A stretch of 61,051 nucleotides of DNA, taken from assembly GCA_023415715.1 (NCBI GenBank), contig JAEZJP010000082.1, positions 1-61,051 on the forward strand. Direction: 5' to 3'. The DNA comes from Bacillota bacterium (GTDB taxonomy: Bacteria > Bacillota > Clostridia > Christensenellales > Aristaeellaceae). The notes under the pieces were generated by a model, which was given only the letters and a program-made list of their open reading frames with translations, did no database searches and was not told the DNA's origin. The position numbers and the translations under genes are program-made. Below, in pieces: positions 42,058-50,901 of the stretch; positions within the stretch are counted from its first letter, which is position 1; every line of letters starts with the position of its first letter.

Positions 42058-44457
42058 ATGAATATGGGGGTTCTTATGACTGATGCCAAAACCATATTTG
42101 TTCGGAAGACCGCCGCATTAACCTTCCCCTTGCTTGGGTATCTGGCCGCAACCATATTCCAATCGCAGCTGTGGGGCAATATAATCTCCCCCATTAATGC
42201 AATGGTATCCGCCGGCATTTTGCTGTTTGTCTTTTTGAGATCAGTAAAAGGCAATTTCGTAAGAATGACTCTTTTGCCATTTTCCCTCGCCGCATTTGCC
42301 TGGGGCGTGGCGGATATAATATGGGCCGTTATGGAAAGCCGGGGATATGACCCCGAATCAAGCCCCGTGATCTGGGTCATCTATGCGCTTGCAAACCTCT
42401 TTATTGTATTGGCGCTTTCTATTTTTGCCGTTCAGCAGTTCAGCAAATGGAATTTTATACAGTTCTGCGTCGATGCTCTGATGATCTGCCTGATGTTCAT
42501 GGTTTTCATATGGATCTTATATTTCAACAAGGATGCATCCATATTCCAAGCCATGTTGCAGTCGGATTTTACAAGCCTGTTTTCCATTATCTGCGACATC
42601 ATCATATTTATAGGCGTATCGCTATGGTTCTTGTCGGTCCGCTCCGGGAAAATTCCAATCTATATCATCATCATGGCATGCGGGGCGGTTTTGTTCGCGT
42701 TTGCCGACATGCTGTACTATTTCATTGATTTCAGAGGATTGTATATCCCCAATTCGTTCATCGATTTTGCCTATGCATTGTCGCTGTATGTCATAGCGTT
42801 TGGCGCGCTATTGAAAACATATAAAAGCAGCGCGGCCCTTGATGTGAAATCTTTTATGAACGTTGGCCTCAAAAGCAGATGGGGATATCTGCTGGTATTT
42901 CCGCTGTTAACAGCACTGCTTGACGTGACGAATGCCGTTGAAGCAGACTTCAATGCTGTGGATATGGTCACCTATGCCATTTTGATTTTCCTCTACATAT
43001 CTTTCTCCAAATACGTTCAGCTTTCCATCGAAAATGAAAGGCTGCTGAAAATCCAAACGCAGAGCAACGAAAGCCTGGAACAGCGTATTGCGGAGCAGAT
43101 CAAGGAATTGAAATATCTGGCCAATCAGGATACGCTGACATCCCTTTACAACCGGCGCCATTTCATGTTCTATCTTGAAGAAAGCATCAAAACAATCCGG
43201 GAGAAGGAAACGCTGGCACTGATGCTGCTGGACCTGGACCGCTTCAAGACAATCAACGATAGCTTCGGGCATGACGCCGGCGACAAAGTATTGATTGAAC
43301 TGGCCAACAGAATGACCGCATGGAACAACTATGGCGCAATCCTCGCCCGCCTGGGCGGCGATGAGTTTGGTTTCATATTTATCGGCAGGTATACGAAAAA
43401 AGAGATCGACGGCTTCTGCGCCCAGATTACGGAACTATGCAGCAAGCCTGTAAGCATCGGCGGCAATGTACTGAATGTTACCATCAGCATCGGTGTGGCG
43501 CTGCTTTCACCCATCGCAAACGAAGCAAACCCGCTCATGAAAAATGCAGATATCGCTATGTACCAGGCCAAGGCACAGGGTTATAACAGGTATCAGTTTT
43601 TCGATCCCCTTCTCAGCCGTGACGTGATCAACAGCAACAAGGTAGAAATGCTGTTAAAGCAGGTGGATATCGAGAAGGATTTTGAACTGTACTATCAGCC
43701 ACAGTTTTCATTACCCGACAAAAAGCTGCTGGGGGCGGAGGCATTGATACGCTGGAAGAACGCACAGTATGGCTATATTCCGCCCAATGTTTTCATCCCC
43801 GTGGCGGAGAAAATTGAGTATATTGCAAAGATCGGAAAGTGGGTCCTCGGGCAGTCCATCCGTCAGGCAATGGCATGGAACCGTTATCAGCCCATTCCCA
43901 TCAAAGTAGGCATCAATATTTCCCCCAGGCAATTGAGTGAGGATGCTTTTATCGATGTCCTGAAAACACTGATCATGAATTCGGATGTGGATACTGCATG
44001 GCTGGATGCCGAGATCACGGAAAGCACCATGATCACGGAAACCGAAAAAGTGCATGACGTATTTGGTGCATTAAAAGGCATGGGCGTTTCCATATCCATT
44101 GATGATTTCGGTGCCGGCTATTCCGCCTTAAACTATCTGAACAAATATCCTTTCGACAGGATCAAAATCGACAAATCGCTCATTGACAATATTTCGTCAT
44201 ACAACATCAGTGGCGTTCATATCGTAAAGTCCATTATCACCATGGCGAAATCCATAGGCATCAAGACCATCGCCGAAGGTGTTGAAACCGAGGACCAGTT
44301 GGATGTACTGACGGAACTGGGCTGCGACCAGGTGCAGGGTTACCTGCTGGGCCGCCCTGTGCCTGCGCAAGAATTTGAGAGAAAGTTCATGAACCTTACG
44401 GAGGTAAACACGGCGCCGCAGGCTGCAGGCCCGGTGTCAGGCAAACCCCTTTGGTGA
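42058..44457 (+). CDS. GGDEF-EAL membrane protein
   Basis: From about ATG 42058 (GGGAAG upstream; ATG 42076 with GGGGG upstream is an alternative) the protein has about 800 residues. Nine or so hydrophobic segments fill residues 20-320. A short coiled region follows, then a GGDEF domain with intact Gly-Gly-Asp-Glu-Phe but no Arg-x-x-Asp I-site, and an EAL domain with Glu-Ala-Leu-Ile-Arg-Trp, Asp-Asp-Phe-Gly-Ala-Gly-Tyr and Glu-Gly-Val-Glu-Thr, all intact. It could make or break c-di-GMP, or the GGDEF half may bind GTP to activate the EAL half. Monocistronic. Confidence 0.92.
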   Translation: MNMGVLMTDAKTIFVRKTAALTFPLLGYLAATIFQSQLWGNIISPINAMVSAGILLFVFLRSVKGNFVRMTLLPFSLAAFAWGVADIIWAVMESRGYDPESSPVIWVIYALANLFIVLALSIFAVQQFSKWNFIQFCVDALMICLMFMVFIWILYFNKDASIFQAMLQSDFTSLFSIICDIIIFIGVSLWFLSVRSGKIPIYIIIMACGAVLFAFADMLYYFIDFRGLYIPNSFIDFAYALSLYVIAFGALLKTYKSSAALDVKSFMNVGLKSRWGYLLVFPLLTALLDVTNAVEADFNAVDMVTYAILIFLYISFSKYVQLSIENERLLKIQTQSNESLEQRIAEQIKELKYLANQDTLTSLYNRRHFMFYLEESIKTIREKETLALMLLDLDRFKTINDSFGHDAGDKVLIELANRMTAWNNYGAILARLGGDEFGFIFIGRYTKKEIDGFCAQITELCSKPVSIGGNVLNVTISIGVALLSPIANEANPLMKNADIAMYQAKAQGYNRYQFFDPLLSRDVINSNKVEMLLKQVDIEKDFELYYQPQFSLPDKKLLGAEALIRWKNAQYGYIPPNVFIPVAEKIEYIAKIGKWVLGQSIRQAMAWNRYQPIPIKVGINISPRQLSEDAFIDVLKTLIMNSDVDTAWLDAEITESTMITETEKVHDVFGALKGMGVSISIDDFGAGYSALNYLNKYPFDRIKIDKSLIDNISSYNISGVHIVKSIITMAKSIGIKTIAEGVETEDQLDVLTELGCDQVQGYLLGRPVPAQEFERKFMNLTEVNTAPQAAGPVSGKPLW

Positions 44458-44556
44458 TTCGATTATTCATGTGGATGCTGTTGCGGCATGGCAGTAGGAT
44501 CAGGGGCAATCACACCATTCAAGATAACATGAAACAAATTTGCAAACAGTGCAGAA

Positions 44557-44592
44557 AAGGATCTTGGCTTAGAATGAAAAGCCAAGATCCTT
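44557..44592 (+). terminator. Terminator after the GGDEF-EAL gene
   Basis: AAGGATCTTGGCTT and AAGCCAAGATCCTT are perfect complements with an eight-base loop, about 100 bases after the stop. The following T-run is weak (CACTGTGTTT). Confidence 0.65.
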
Positions 44593-44682
44593 CACTGTGT
44601 TTAGAATGGCATTATGCTATACTTGTTAGCTTCTCTGCAAGGGGCTGGGTTGCTTGGCAAACCCATTCATTTCCATTTAAAA

Positions 44683-44977
44683 GCCGTAGGAGCGATTATT
44701 AATCGCCCGCGTGTTGCGGTCTGGATGTCACTTGGCGGGCTCCGGAACACCGCCCCCGCCAGTGACGGAAATGGGCGGTGTGGAGGAGGCTGGCGAAACG
44801 GTTTCCGTAGCCCGGCTGCCTCTAGTAGAGGCAATAGGCCGGGCGGAGGAAGCGGTCGAAACAGAGCGATGCAAGCGCCAGCGCAGCAGCGCGACAATTG
44901 AGACCGCTGGGCAGGCAAGCGTAGCGCAGCACCGCGACGATTGAGCCAGATGGGCACTTGATAATGGCCCCTACGGC
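44683..44977 (-). repeat. Dispersed intergenic repeat, copy 2, with inverted ends
   Basis: Its reverse complement matches copy 1 at 18796-18990 (see the shared blocks given there). This copy also has inverted ends: GCCGTAGGAGCGATTATTAA at 44683-44702 faces TTGATAATGGCCCCTACGGC (44958-44977) with five mismatches in 20. Next to the left end, GCGATT-ATT-AATCGC (44692-44706) is a small hairpin. The element lies in the 665-base gene-free stretch 44458-45122. No transposase is present, so it is MITE-like. Confidence 0.75.
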
Positions 44978-45122
44978 GTCGTTTGCCTATTGGCTTCTAT
45001 GACGGAGGCCGTGATTGCTTGGAAAACTCATTGATCATCACTCAAAGGCTTTAGAATTTTTTAGTGATAATCCGAAATAAAACGATTTGTTGAGTTTCGG
45101 TACTTCTGTAGTTGCCAGAGTA

Positions 45123-47171
45123 CTACTCCAGCAGCAATATTGCGACAGCCCCCGGCTTCAAAAGCCTCAGCATCCCATCGCCGCAACCGTCCACTGTTTC
45201 CCAGGATACGACTTTCCTGTCTGCCACATTAAGTTCCACCGGCTGTGTATCATTCGTATCATTCCAGAGCGCAATAGCCGACCGCGTTTCCCCCTCAAAC
45301 AGCGCGCAGAGGATGTACGGGTTGTTGTTTAGAATGCCTTCCTGCTCCCGGTAGACTCCTGTCAGCAGTACATCCTCATACTTTTTGCGAAGGTTGCCCA
45401 CAACGCAGGCATATTCCTTCCATTCCCTGTAACGGTCCTGCCGGATGACATCCCGGTCCTTCAGATAGCGCAGCTCCATTTCGTAGCGGAAGCTGTAGAG
45501 GAAGGCGAAATTCACATACCTGGGATCTAAAAAGGGATTGGGGTTGCGCAGCGTCAGTATCGTTTCCGGGAAGCAGTAGCGGAACATTTCCGGAAAGGAA
45601 GACGCGAGGTTCAGCATGGAATTGCCGTCCCGGCGGCGCCCGGCGGGAGGGCCGGGATTGGTGGCAATGCCGTGGAGGGCATCCAGGAACTGGGAGTATA
45701 CATCCGTCTCATGCTCGGTCATGAAGGCAAATTCCTGGCCGTGTAATTTTGCCTGCTCATGCAGCCGCCCAAGCAGCTTCAGCCTGCCTTGCGTGTAGGA
45801 CAGGGAGGGCCGGCCGTTTACATGGGGATGCTCATCATTGAAGCAGGGATATGGCGGCATGCCCCCGATCTGATCATACAGCAAGCCGTCAGCTCCAAAG
45901 GAGGCAATCCAATCGGCCCGGTCCGCCATCAGGTCATGCCACTGCGTACAGGAAGGGCAGACGGTGGCGAACAACTTTTTGCTGAACTTTTTCAGGTATT
46001 CGCTGTTGTGGAACTTGCTGTATTCCTCGAGATACGGCGTGTTCCAGCGGGTTCTGCCCTCCAGAAAACGGCCTTTTTCCTTGTAAAACTTTGAGCCCGT
46101 ATCCATCAGATGGCCCTGGTAGTAAAGCGTCACATGGCCGCCCTCTGCCTGGACCTTTTTGATGTTTTCCTTAAGCGCCTTTTCGCCGCCCAGTGTCCCG
46201 CTTACCTCCAGGTCTGGATACTGATTGTCGTGGCCGGAATGGTACCAGCCGAACAGTCCCAGCGTATCGCAGCCATGGGCCTTGGCATGCTCATACAATT
46301 CGGGCAGCGTATCGTATGGCCAAAGCTCATCGCCGTATTGCTGCTTGTTGATCACCAGAAAGTAGCCGTTCATTTTGCGGATCCAGTCCGCCGGCTTCAC
46401 AGGTCTCCGCCATGTGTCGGCCCAGGCTGCGTATTCCTTTGCGCCTTTGCGCCAGGACCCCTCGTACAGCCATAACACATAAGGGGGGCATTCCCACGTT
46501 TCCCCGGGGCGCACAAAGCAAAGCTTATCCATTTCCAGGGTGATGTCATGGTCGCGGCTGCCCGCCACCCTTAAGACACTGGTGTGGAACAATTCATCAT
46601 GCCCGGCTAAATACAGGCATTCCTCTTTATCCACAAGAGACATCCACTGCATGCTCATCAAGCCGGGATAGGTGCCGCTCATCACGTGCTCCCCGTCCCA
46701 GTCGCCCATGCTGCCTACATACGCGCCTATATCCGGCAGTCGTTCCCCGGCGCAGTTGGGCCACAAAAGGGCCGGCTTGCCCCCCGAAAGAGTCTTGATA
46801 CGGCCGATGCAGGGATAGAAAAAGTCGTTCACCATGACTGTATCGTTATTTTCAATGCTGGCATCAAATAGGATCTGCTCTCCATGAAGGCGGATGCGCA
46901 TATCCACGCGTACGTTCACCGCATGATCCTTTGTAACCAGCTTTTCCACGGCAATATGCAGCGTGCAGCCTTCCATGAACACATCGTACTTTTGATCCCG
47001 GGGAAAAGCCACGTCTTCCCAGTTGTCGCCCGCCTTCATGACGATACGGAACAGCCCGTCCGCAGGTTTTTTGATCACATTGCCGTGCCCGCTTGAAAGC
47101 CGCTCCAAATTCACAAGGCGTCCGTTTTCATCCACTTCCAGCCGGATATGCTCATTTTGCAAAACTGCCAT
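45123..47171 (-). CDS. DUF6259-like putative glycoside hydrolase
   Basis: From ATG 47171 (AAAAAGGAACGTGAG upstream) the protein has 682 residues. The first 250 residues are beta-rich with repeated aromatic strands, as in the N-terminal sandwich of many glycosidases. The central part looks like a TIM barrel, with 'Gly-Ala-Asp-Gly-Leu-Leu-Tyr-Asp-Gln-Ile-Gly-Gly' (a strand-end Asp, as in retaining alpha-glycosidases) and 'Phe-Met-Thr-Glu-His-Glu-Thr-Asp' about 65 residues later. A C-terminal beta domain follows. There is no signal peptide, so it acts inside the cell. It follows the GH-A gene by 17 bases. The family assignment is tentative. Confidence 0.7.
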   Translation of the reverse strand: MAVLQNEHIRLEVDENGRLVNLERLSSGHGNVIKKPADGLFRIVMKAGDNWEDVAFPRDQKYDVFMEGCTLHIAVEKLVTKDHAVNVRVDMRIRLHGEQILFDASIENNDTVMVNDFFYPCIGRIKTLSGGKPALLWPNCAGERLPDIGAYVGSMGDWDGEHVMSGTYPGLMSMQWMSLVDKEECLYLAGHDELFHTSVLRVAGSRDHDITLEMDKLCFVRPGETWECPPYVLWLYEGSWRKGAKEYAAWADTWRRPVKPADWIRKMNGYFLVINKQQYGDELWPYDTLPELYEHAKAHGCDTLGLFGWYHSGHDNQYPDLEVSGTLGGEKALKENIKKVQAEGGHVTLYYQGHLMDTGSKFYKEKGRFLEGRTRWNTPYLEEYSKFHNSEYLKKFSKKLFATVCPSCTQWHDLMADRADWIASFGADGLLYDQIGGMPPYPCFNDEHPHVNGRPSLSYTQGRLKLLGRLHEQAKLHGQEFAFMTEHETDVYSQFLDALHGIATNPGPPAGRRRDGNSMLNLASSFPEMFRYCFPETILTLRNPNPFLDPRYVNFAFLYSFRYEMELRYLKDRDVIRQDRYREWKEYACVVGNLRKKYEDVLLTGVYREQEGILNNNPYILCALFEGETRSAIALWNDTNDTQPVELNVADRKVVSWETVDGCGDGMLRLLKPGAVAILLLE

Positions 47172-47188
47172 CGTCTCACGTTCCTTTT

Positions 47189-49255
47189 TCAGTGGTAGAG
47201 CTGCTGTGTCAATCCCCGCTCTTTTGTAGGAGGTACCAAGCCGCAAACGATACCGTACATGCGCTCCGCCAGTTTTTCCATAGCACCGGTCAACTCCGCA
47301 TAGGGCATGTTGCAGACTGTGATCAGGCCGTGCTGCATGCATTCGCCGTCAAAGCGGCCAAGAACCGGCTGGTCGTTCATCTCAAAATAATGGGCTCCCA
47401 CGCTGCAAGTGTGGGCCATGGCCTGCTCCAAGTAGTAGATGCAAGCCTTTGTCCGCTCCGTCTGCCCGTAGGCGCGGATAAGACCGGTTGCGATTTTGCT
47501 CATATCATCCCCAGCGATGTGCCATTCCCCCACCAGGCCGGGGCGGGTGTCCTTTTCCGCCACAATGTCAAACCGAGGCGCGGGGTCCACCTGGTAGCAA
47601 TTGAAGGAGCAGACGTCAAAATGTTCGTTGCCTGCAAATTCGTTGGGTGTAAGCTTTGCGTAGCGCATGCCCAGGTTGAGGTGGTTAGGATCCACTTCCC
47701 TCAAAGCCTCGGAGGGCACGGCGCTGTATTTGGCGATGAGGATATCCCGGAATAATTCCAGGTCGGCGCGGGAAGCATCCGACAGCTTATCCGCACCTTC
47801 CATAGGCTTCTGTAGATCATCAAAGGTGTCAAGACTTAACTTCCAGGCAGCGCTCAGCTTATGAATATCCCCAAAGTACCGGTCTTTCAGGAAGCTGATC
47901 AGCGCATCCTTGCTGTACAGGCGGCCGGGATATGCAAGAACGCGCTCCGCAGGGTTGACGGAAGCCTGGAACAGCCATTCCGGCTCGTTGGTGATGAAAT
48001 AGCCGATCAAATAGGGATTGCCCACAAAGGGGGACAGCTGCTTTTTGGCAAACTGCTTTGCCCTCTCTTCATACTCGGGGCTGAATACATCGGGAAAGTC
48101 ACGGTAGATGCAAACCTTGGTCAGCGGGAATTCCTTCAGCGTCCAAACAAAGGGGATGCCCGCTTTTTTCAGGTATTCATCCACATGCTCATCCATGTAG
48201 TTGTTGACGCCAACACCGATTGTATTTACACCCCAGCGCTTAAGCCTTGCGGCATTTATGGTTACCCATGCGTCCCACCAGCCGTCCGCCCCGAAGGCGC
48301 GTATCATATTGGCCCTGGCGAAATTAAACATCCACCGGCCTTTGCCGCTTTCTTTACCGTTGCGCTTGACGAATTCGGCAATTTCGGAAGCCTCCGTCCA
48401 GCATTCCTTGTAGGTTGGATCATCATGATCCGGAAGCCAGTCGAACATGGTTTCCATGCCGTCCACAAACCCGTGATCGCCCATGCGCGAGCCGTAGCAC
48501 ACGCCGTTGCTGTAAAAAGCGTACCCGTCGGGGTCTACCAGCCACCAACGCCTGCCGTCACGGTGGGTGTGAAAAAATCCCGTGGCATCAAACTTAAGCT
48601 TGGTATACCCTCCAAAGCGGGTCCAGCCGTCGGGATAGCCACCCATCGCTTTTGCCTTATCAAGCTCGGTATGCAGATAATCCGTAAGCTCCTGGATGCT
48701 GTGCATTTTGCCCGGCCATTCGTATCCCTTGCGCTGGCCCATTTCATCCACCATGGGCTCGCCCGTAATGCGCATGTCGGGCAGCTTTTCTTCAAGCCAC
48801 AGCCCATACAAGTAAAATCCCCTGCATCCGTCGTTCTCCCTTATGCGGATGCGCATCTCATCTATACGGTTAATATGCGTAGGTTCGCCGTCCACATGGC
48901 CTTTCAATGTGCCGGGATAGGTGGGCAGGAAAAAGCGGTGGGAATCCAGCTCAGAAAGCCTGACCGACATCTTCACCCGGCGGGTAGGAATCATGAAATA
49001 GCGGATGGAAAGCACCTTTTCTTCTCCGCCGCGATGCTCCACAAAGTCAAAGAACATCACAGGCATCCTATCCATGTCCACACACATTTCCATGGTCAAG
49101 TATTCCGTCTCCGAAAATGTAAGGCCGCTGTCCGCCTTTTGAAGTGACAGGCAGAACACGCCGTCTTCCCGGGGTATGATGGCAATGCCCTCCCTCGTTT
49201 CACAAGGTGTTCCCACAAGGGGCACAAGCTTTGAAAGGGCGATATCCCTGCGCAT
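47189..49255 (-). CDS. Clan GH-A glycoside hydrolase, agarase (GH50)-like
   Basis: From ATG 49255 (GAGGAGAGGGAAACAT upstream) the protein has 688 residues. An N-terminal beta domain (about 1-200) is followed by 'Trp-Trp-Leu-Val-Asp-Pro-Asp-Gly-Tyr-Ala-Phe-Tyr-Ser-Asn-Gly-Val', which typically opens the barrel of GH50-type agarases. The acid/base Glu424 lies in Phe-Ile-Thr-Asn-Glu-Pro-Glu-Trp and the nucleophile Glu577 in Val-Gly-Glu-Trp-His, as expected for clan GH-A. There is no signal peptide, so it hydrolyses imported oligosaccharides. A nested hairpin lies between the solute-binding gene and this one. Confidence 0.8.
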   Translation of the reverse strand: MRRDIALSKLVPLVGTPCETREGIAIIPREDGVFCLSLQKADSGLTFSETEYLTMEMCVDMDRMPVMFFDFVEHRGGEEKVLSIRYFMIPTRRVKMSVRLSELDSHRFFLPTYPGTLKGHVDGEPTHINRIDEMRIRIRENDGCRGFYLYGLWLEEKLPDMRITGEPMVDEMGQRKGYEWPGKMHSIQELTDYLHTELDKAKAMGGYPDGWTRFGGYTKLKFDATGFFHTHRDGRRWWLVDPDGYAFYSNGVCYGSRMGDHGFVDGMETMFDWLPDHDDPTYKECWTEASEIAEFVKRNGKESGKGRWMFNFARANMIRAFGADGWWDAWVTINAARLKRWGVNTIGVGVNNYMDEHVDEYLKKAGIPFVWTLKEFPLTKVCIYRDFPDVFSPEYEERAKQFAKKQLSPFVGNPYLIGYFITNEPEWLFQASVNPAERVLAYPGRLYSKDALISFLKDRYFGDIHKLSAAWKLSLDTFDDLQKPMEGADKLSDASRADLELFRDILIAKYSAVPSEALREVDPNHLNLGMRYAKLTPNEFAGNEHFDVCSFNCYQVDPAPRFDIVAEKDTRPGLVGEWHIAGDDMSKIATGLIRAYGQTERTKACIYYLEQAMAHTCSVGAHYFEMNDQPVLGRFDGECMQHGLITVCNMPYAELTGAMEKLAERMYGIVCGLVPPTKERGLTQQLYH

Positions 49256-49280
49256 ATGTTTCCCTCTCCTCTTCATAGGG

Positions 49281-49356
49281 CTGCGCCCATGGGTTCGAAG
49301 GCGGCAGCGGCGCTAAACCGCTTTGAAGGCCGCCTGCGTGCATCCCATGGGCGCAG
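49281..49356 (-). promoter_or_regulatory. Three-tier intercistronic stem-loop
   Basis: CTGCGCCCATGGG (49281-49293) and CCCATGGGCGCAG (49344-49356) are perfect 13-base complements. Inside them GGCGGC (49300-49305) pairs with GCCGCC (49329-49334), and AGCGG pairs with CCGCT. It lies just past the solute-binding protein stop on the minus strand, without a T-run. Hairpins here usually protect the upstream mRNA and reduce read-through, giving more binding protein than enzyme. Confidence 0.7.
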
Positions 49357-49376
49357 AGTTCATGTATTAAATGGGT

Positions 49377-50870
49377 TTATTTGGCCGCTTGTGTCGCAAG
49401 CTGCTCGGCATACGCCGCGGTAGCTTCGGCTTCGTAATCCAGGCCGCCTTCTTCTTCCCAGCGGGCGACAAAGGCCGCATATTCCGCGTCCACGTCTCCG
49501 GTGGTGACGATCAACTGCGCGAAGGCTTCCATGGTGATTTCCTTGAGGGCTGCGCCATTTTCGCTGTCGGCTTTCAATGTCTTGATGATCTTGGGATAAT
49601 CTACGCCGTTAGCCCTGGCCAGCTCCTGTGCCTTGCGGGTCTGCTCGTTCAGGGTGCGGACTTCGGTGTTGTTGGCCGGGAAGAAGCTGTTGTACACATA
49701 GCCGCCGTCCGCCCTGTGGGTAGCCGCGTCGGTGTAGGGATCCAGCTTCTTGAATTTGCCGGCAGCCTTATCCACCCATTCATAGTGCAGCCCTTCCACG
49801 CCCAGGTAGGTCAGCTCGTCGCCTTCTTCGCTGAAGAGGTAGTTGAGCAGTTCCATGGCCTTTTCGGGGTTTTTGCTGGTGGAGGAAATCGCGTAATCAA
49901 ACGTATAGCGCGGATACATCTTGATGGGGCCACCCTTGCCGCCGGGGCCTGCGAGGATTGTAAAGTCAAAGGTGGGCGGCGGATTCTCGGTATACCGGCC
50001 GGGCATCCAGTTGTTGGTGGTGCCTACAGCCTGGAAGTCGAACACGCCGGTGTGGCCGGTCCACAGCTTTTCAAAGGCGCTCATCAGGGGGATGGTGGCG
50101 AAGTCGGGGTCCAGGATGCCATCCTGGTAAAGCTTGCGCAGGTACTTGATGGCGTCCAGGTACAGGGGGGCCTTCATGTAAGTGGTCACCGTGCCGTCTT
50201 CCATGAGGTAGGGCTTGTCAACGCAAATGCCATATGCGCCGAAGATGTGTTCAAAGGTGCGCATGTTGGCCATTGAGCCCACATAGCCGACGGTATCATT
50301 TTGACCGTTGCCGTCCGGATCGCCGGTTGTGAAGGCCTTCAATACATCGTACAGTTCGTCAAGGTTCGTGGGCATTTTTAAATTCAGCTTGCTCAGCCAG
50401 TCGGTGCGCACGGCAAAGTTGGACGCGTAATCCAGGGAAGCCGGGAATACTGCGTAGACGCCATCCTTCTGGTTCACGGGGCTGTTCTTGATAATCGGTC
50501 CGATTTCCTTGAGGATATCCGGGCCTTTGGTGTTTAGAAGATCATCCAGTTTGAGCAGCATACCCTGGTCACGGAAGTCTTCCACAACCATATTGGTTCC
50601 GTTGATCAGGAAAAGATCCGGCAATGTGCGGGCGGCCACCAGGGTGTTGAGCTTGGCCGTATAGTCGGCCAGCGGCACGTAGATAACGGTCAGGTCGATG
50701 CCCAGCTTCTCCTCCAGGGCACGGATGACGGAGTTGTCTTCCGTGGGTGTGTTGTCGCCATACATCATCATGGTGATCGCGGGTTTTCCTTCCGCCGCCG
50801 CTGCCGTCACGCCGGACAGCATCGTCAGGCACAGGCACAGGGTAAGGAGCAGGGACAGGCATTTCTTCAT
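49377..50870 (-). CDS. ABC sugar transporter solute-binding protein
   Basis: The 497-residue protein belongs to the large LipO/LplA-type extracellular sugar-binding family: 'Leu-Pro-Asp-Leu-Phe-Leu-Ile-Asn' near 80, 'Gly-Val-Tyr-Ala-Val-Phe-Pro' near 140 and 'Asp-Pro-Asp-Gly-Asn-Gly-Gln-Asn-Asp-Thr' near 195, a calcium-like loop typical of the group. The signal peptide (1-26) ends Ala-Ala-Ala-Ala-Glu and has no lipobox Cys, unusual for a binding protein of a one-membrane cell. AAAGGAGGTACC precedes the start. It is the third gene of the leftward operon. Confidence 0.9.
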   Translation of the reverse strand: MKKCLSLLLTLCLCLTMLSGVTAAAAEGKPAITMMMYGDNTPTEDNSVIRALEEKLGIDLTVIYVPLADYTAKLNTLVAARTLPDLFLINGTNMVVEDFRDQGMLLKLDDLLNTKGPDILKEIGPIIKNSPVNQKDGVYAVFPASLDYASNFAVRTDWLSKLNLKMPTNLDELYDVLKAFTTGDPDGNGQNDTVGYVGSMANMRTFEHIFGAYGICVDKPYLMEDGTVTTYMKAPLYLDAIKYLRKLYQDGILDPDFATIPLMSAFEKLWTGHTGVFDFQAVGTTNNWMPGRYTENPPPTFDFTILAGPGGKGGPIKMYPRYTFDYAISSTSKNPEKAMELLNYLFSEEGDELTYLGVEGLHYEWVDKAAGKFKKLDPYTDAATHRADGGYVYNSFFPANNTEVRTLNEQTRKAQELARANGVDYPKIIKTLKADSENGAALKEITMEAFAQLIVTTGDVDAEYAAFVARWEEEGGLDYEAEATAAYAEQLATQAAK

Positions 50871-50901
50871 GGGGGTACCTCCTTTGATATTTAAGTTGTT
50901 T

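Noticed and set aside
44614..44957. Overlapping short frames with Gly/Arg/Ala-rich peptides on both strands
   Set aside because: They lie entirely in the repeat element, are GC-driven, and have no start signals.
47861..49147. 428-codon open frame on the plus strand
   Set aside because: It runs antisense to the GH-A glycosidase gene, has no ribosome binding site and encodes a His/Val-rich peptide typical of shadow frames.
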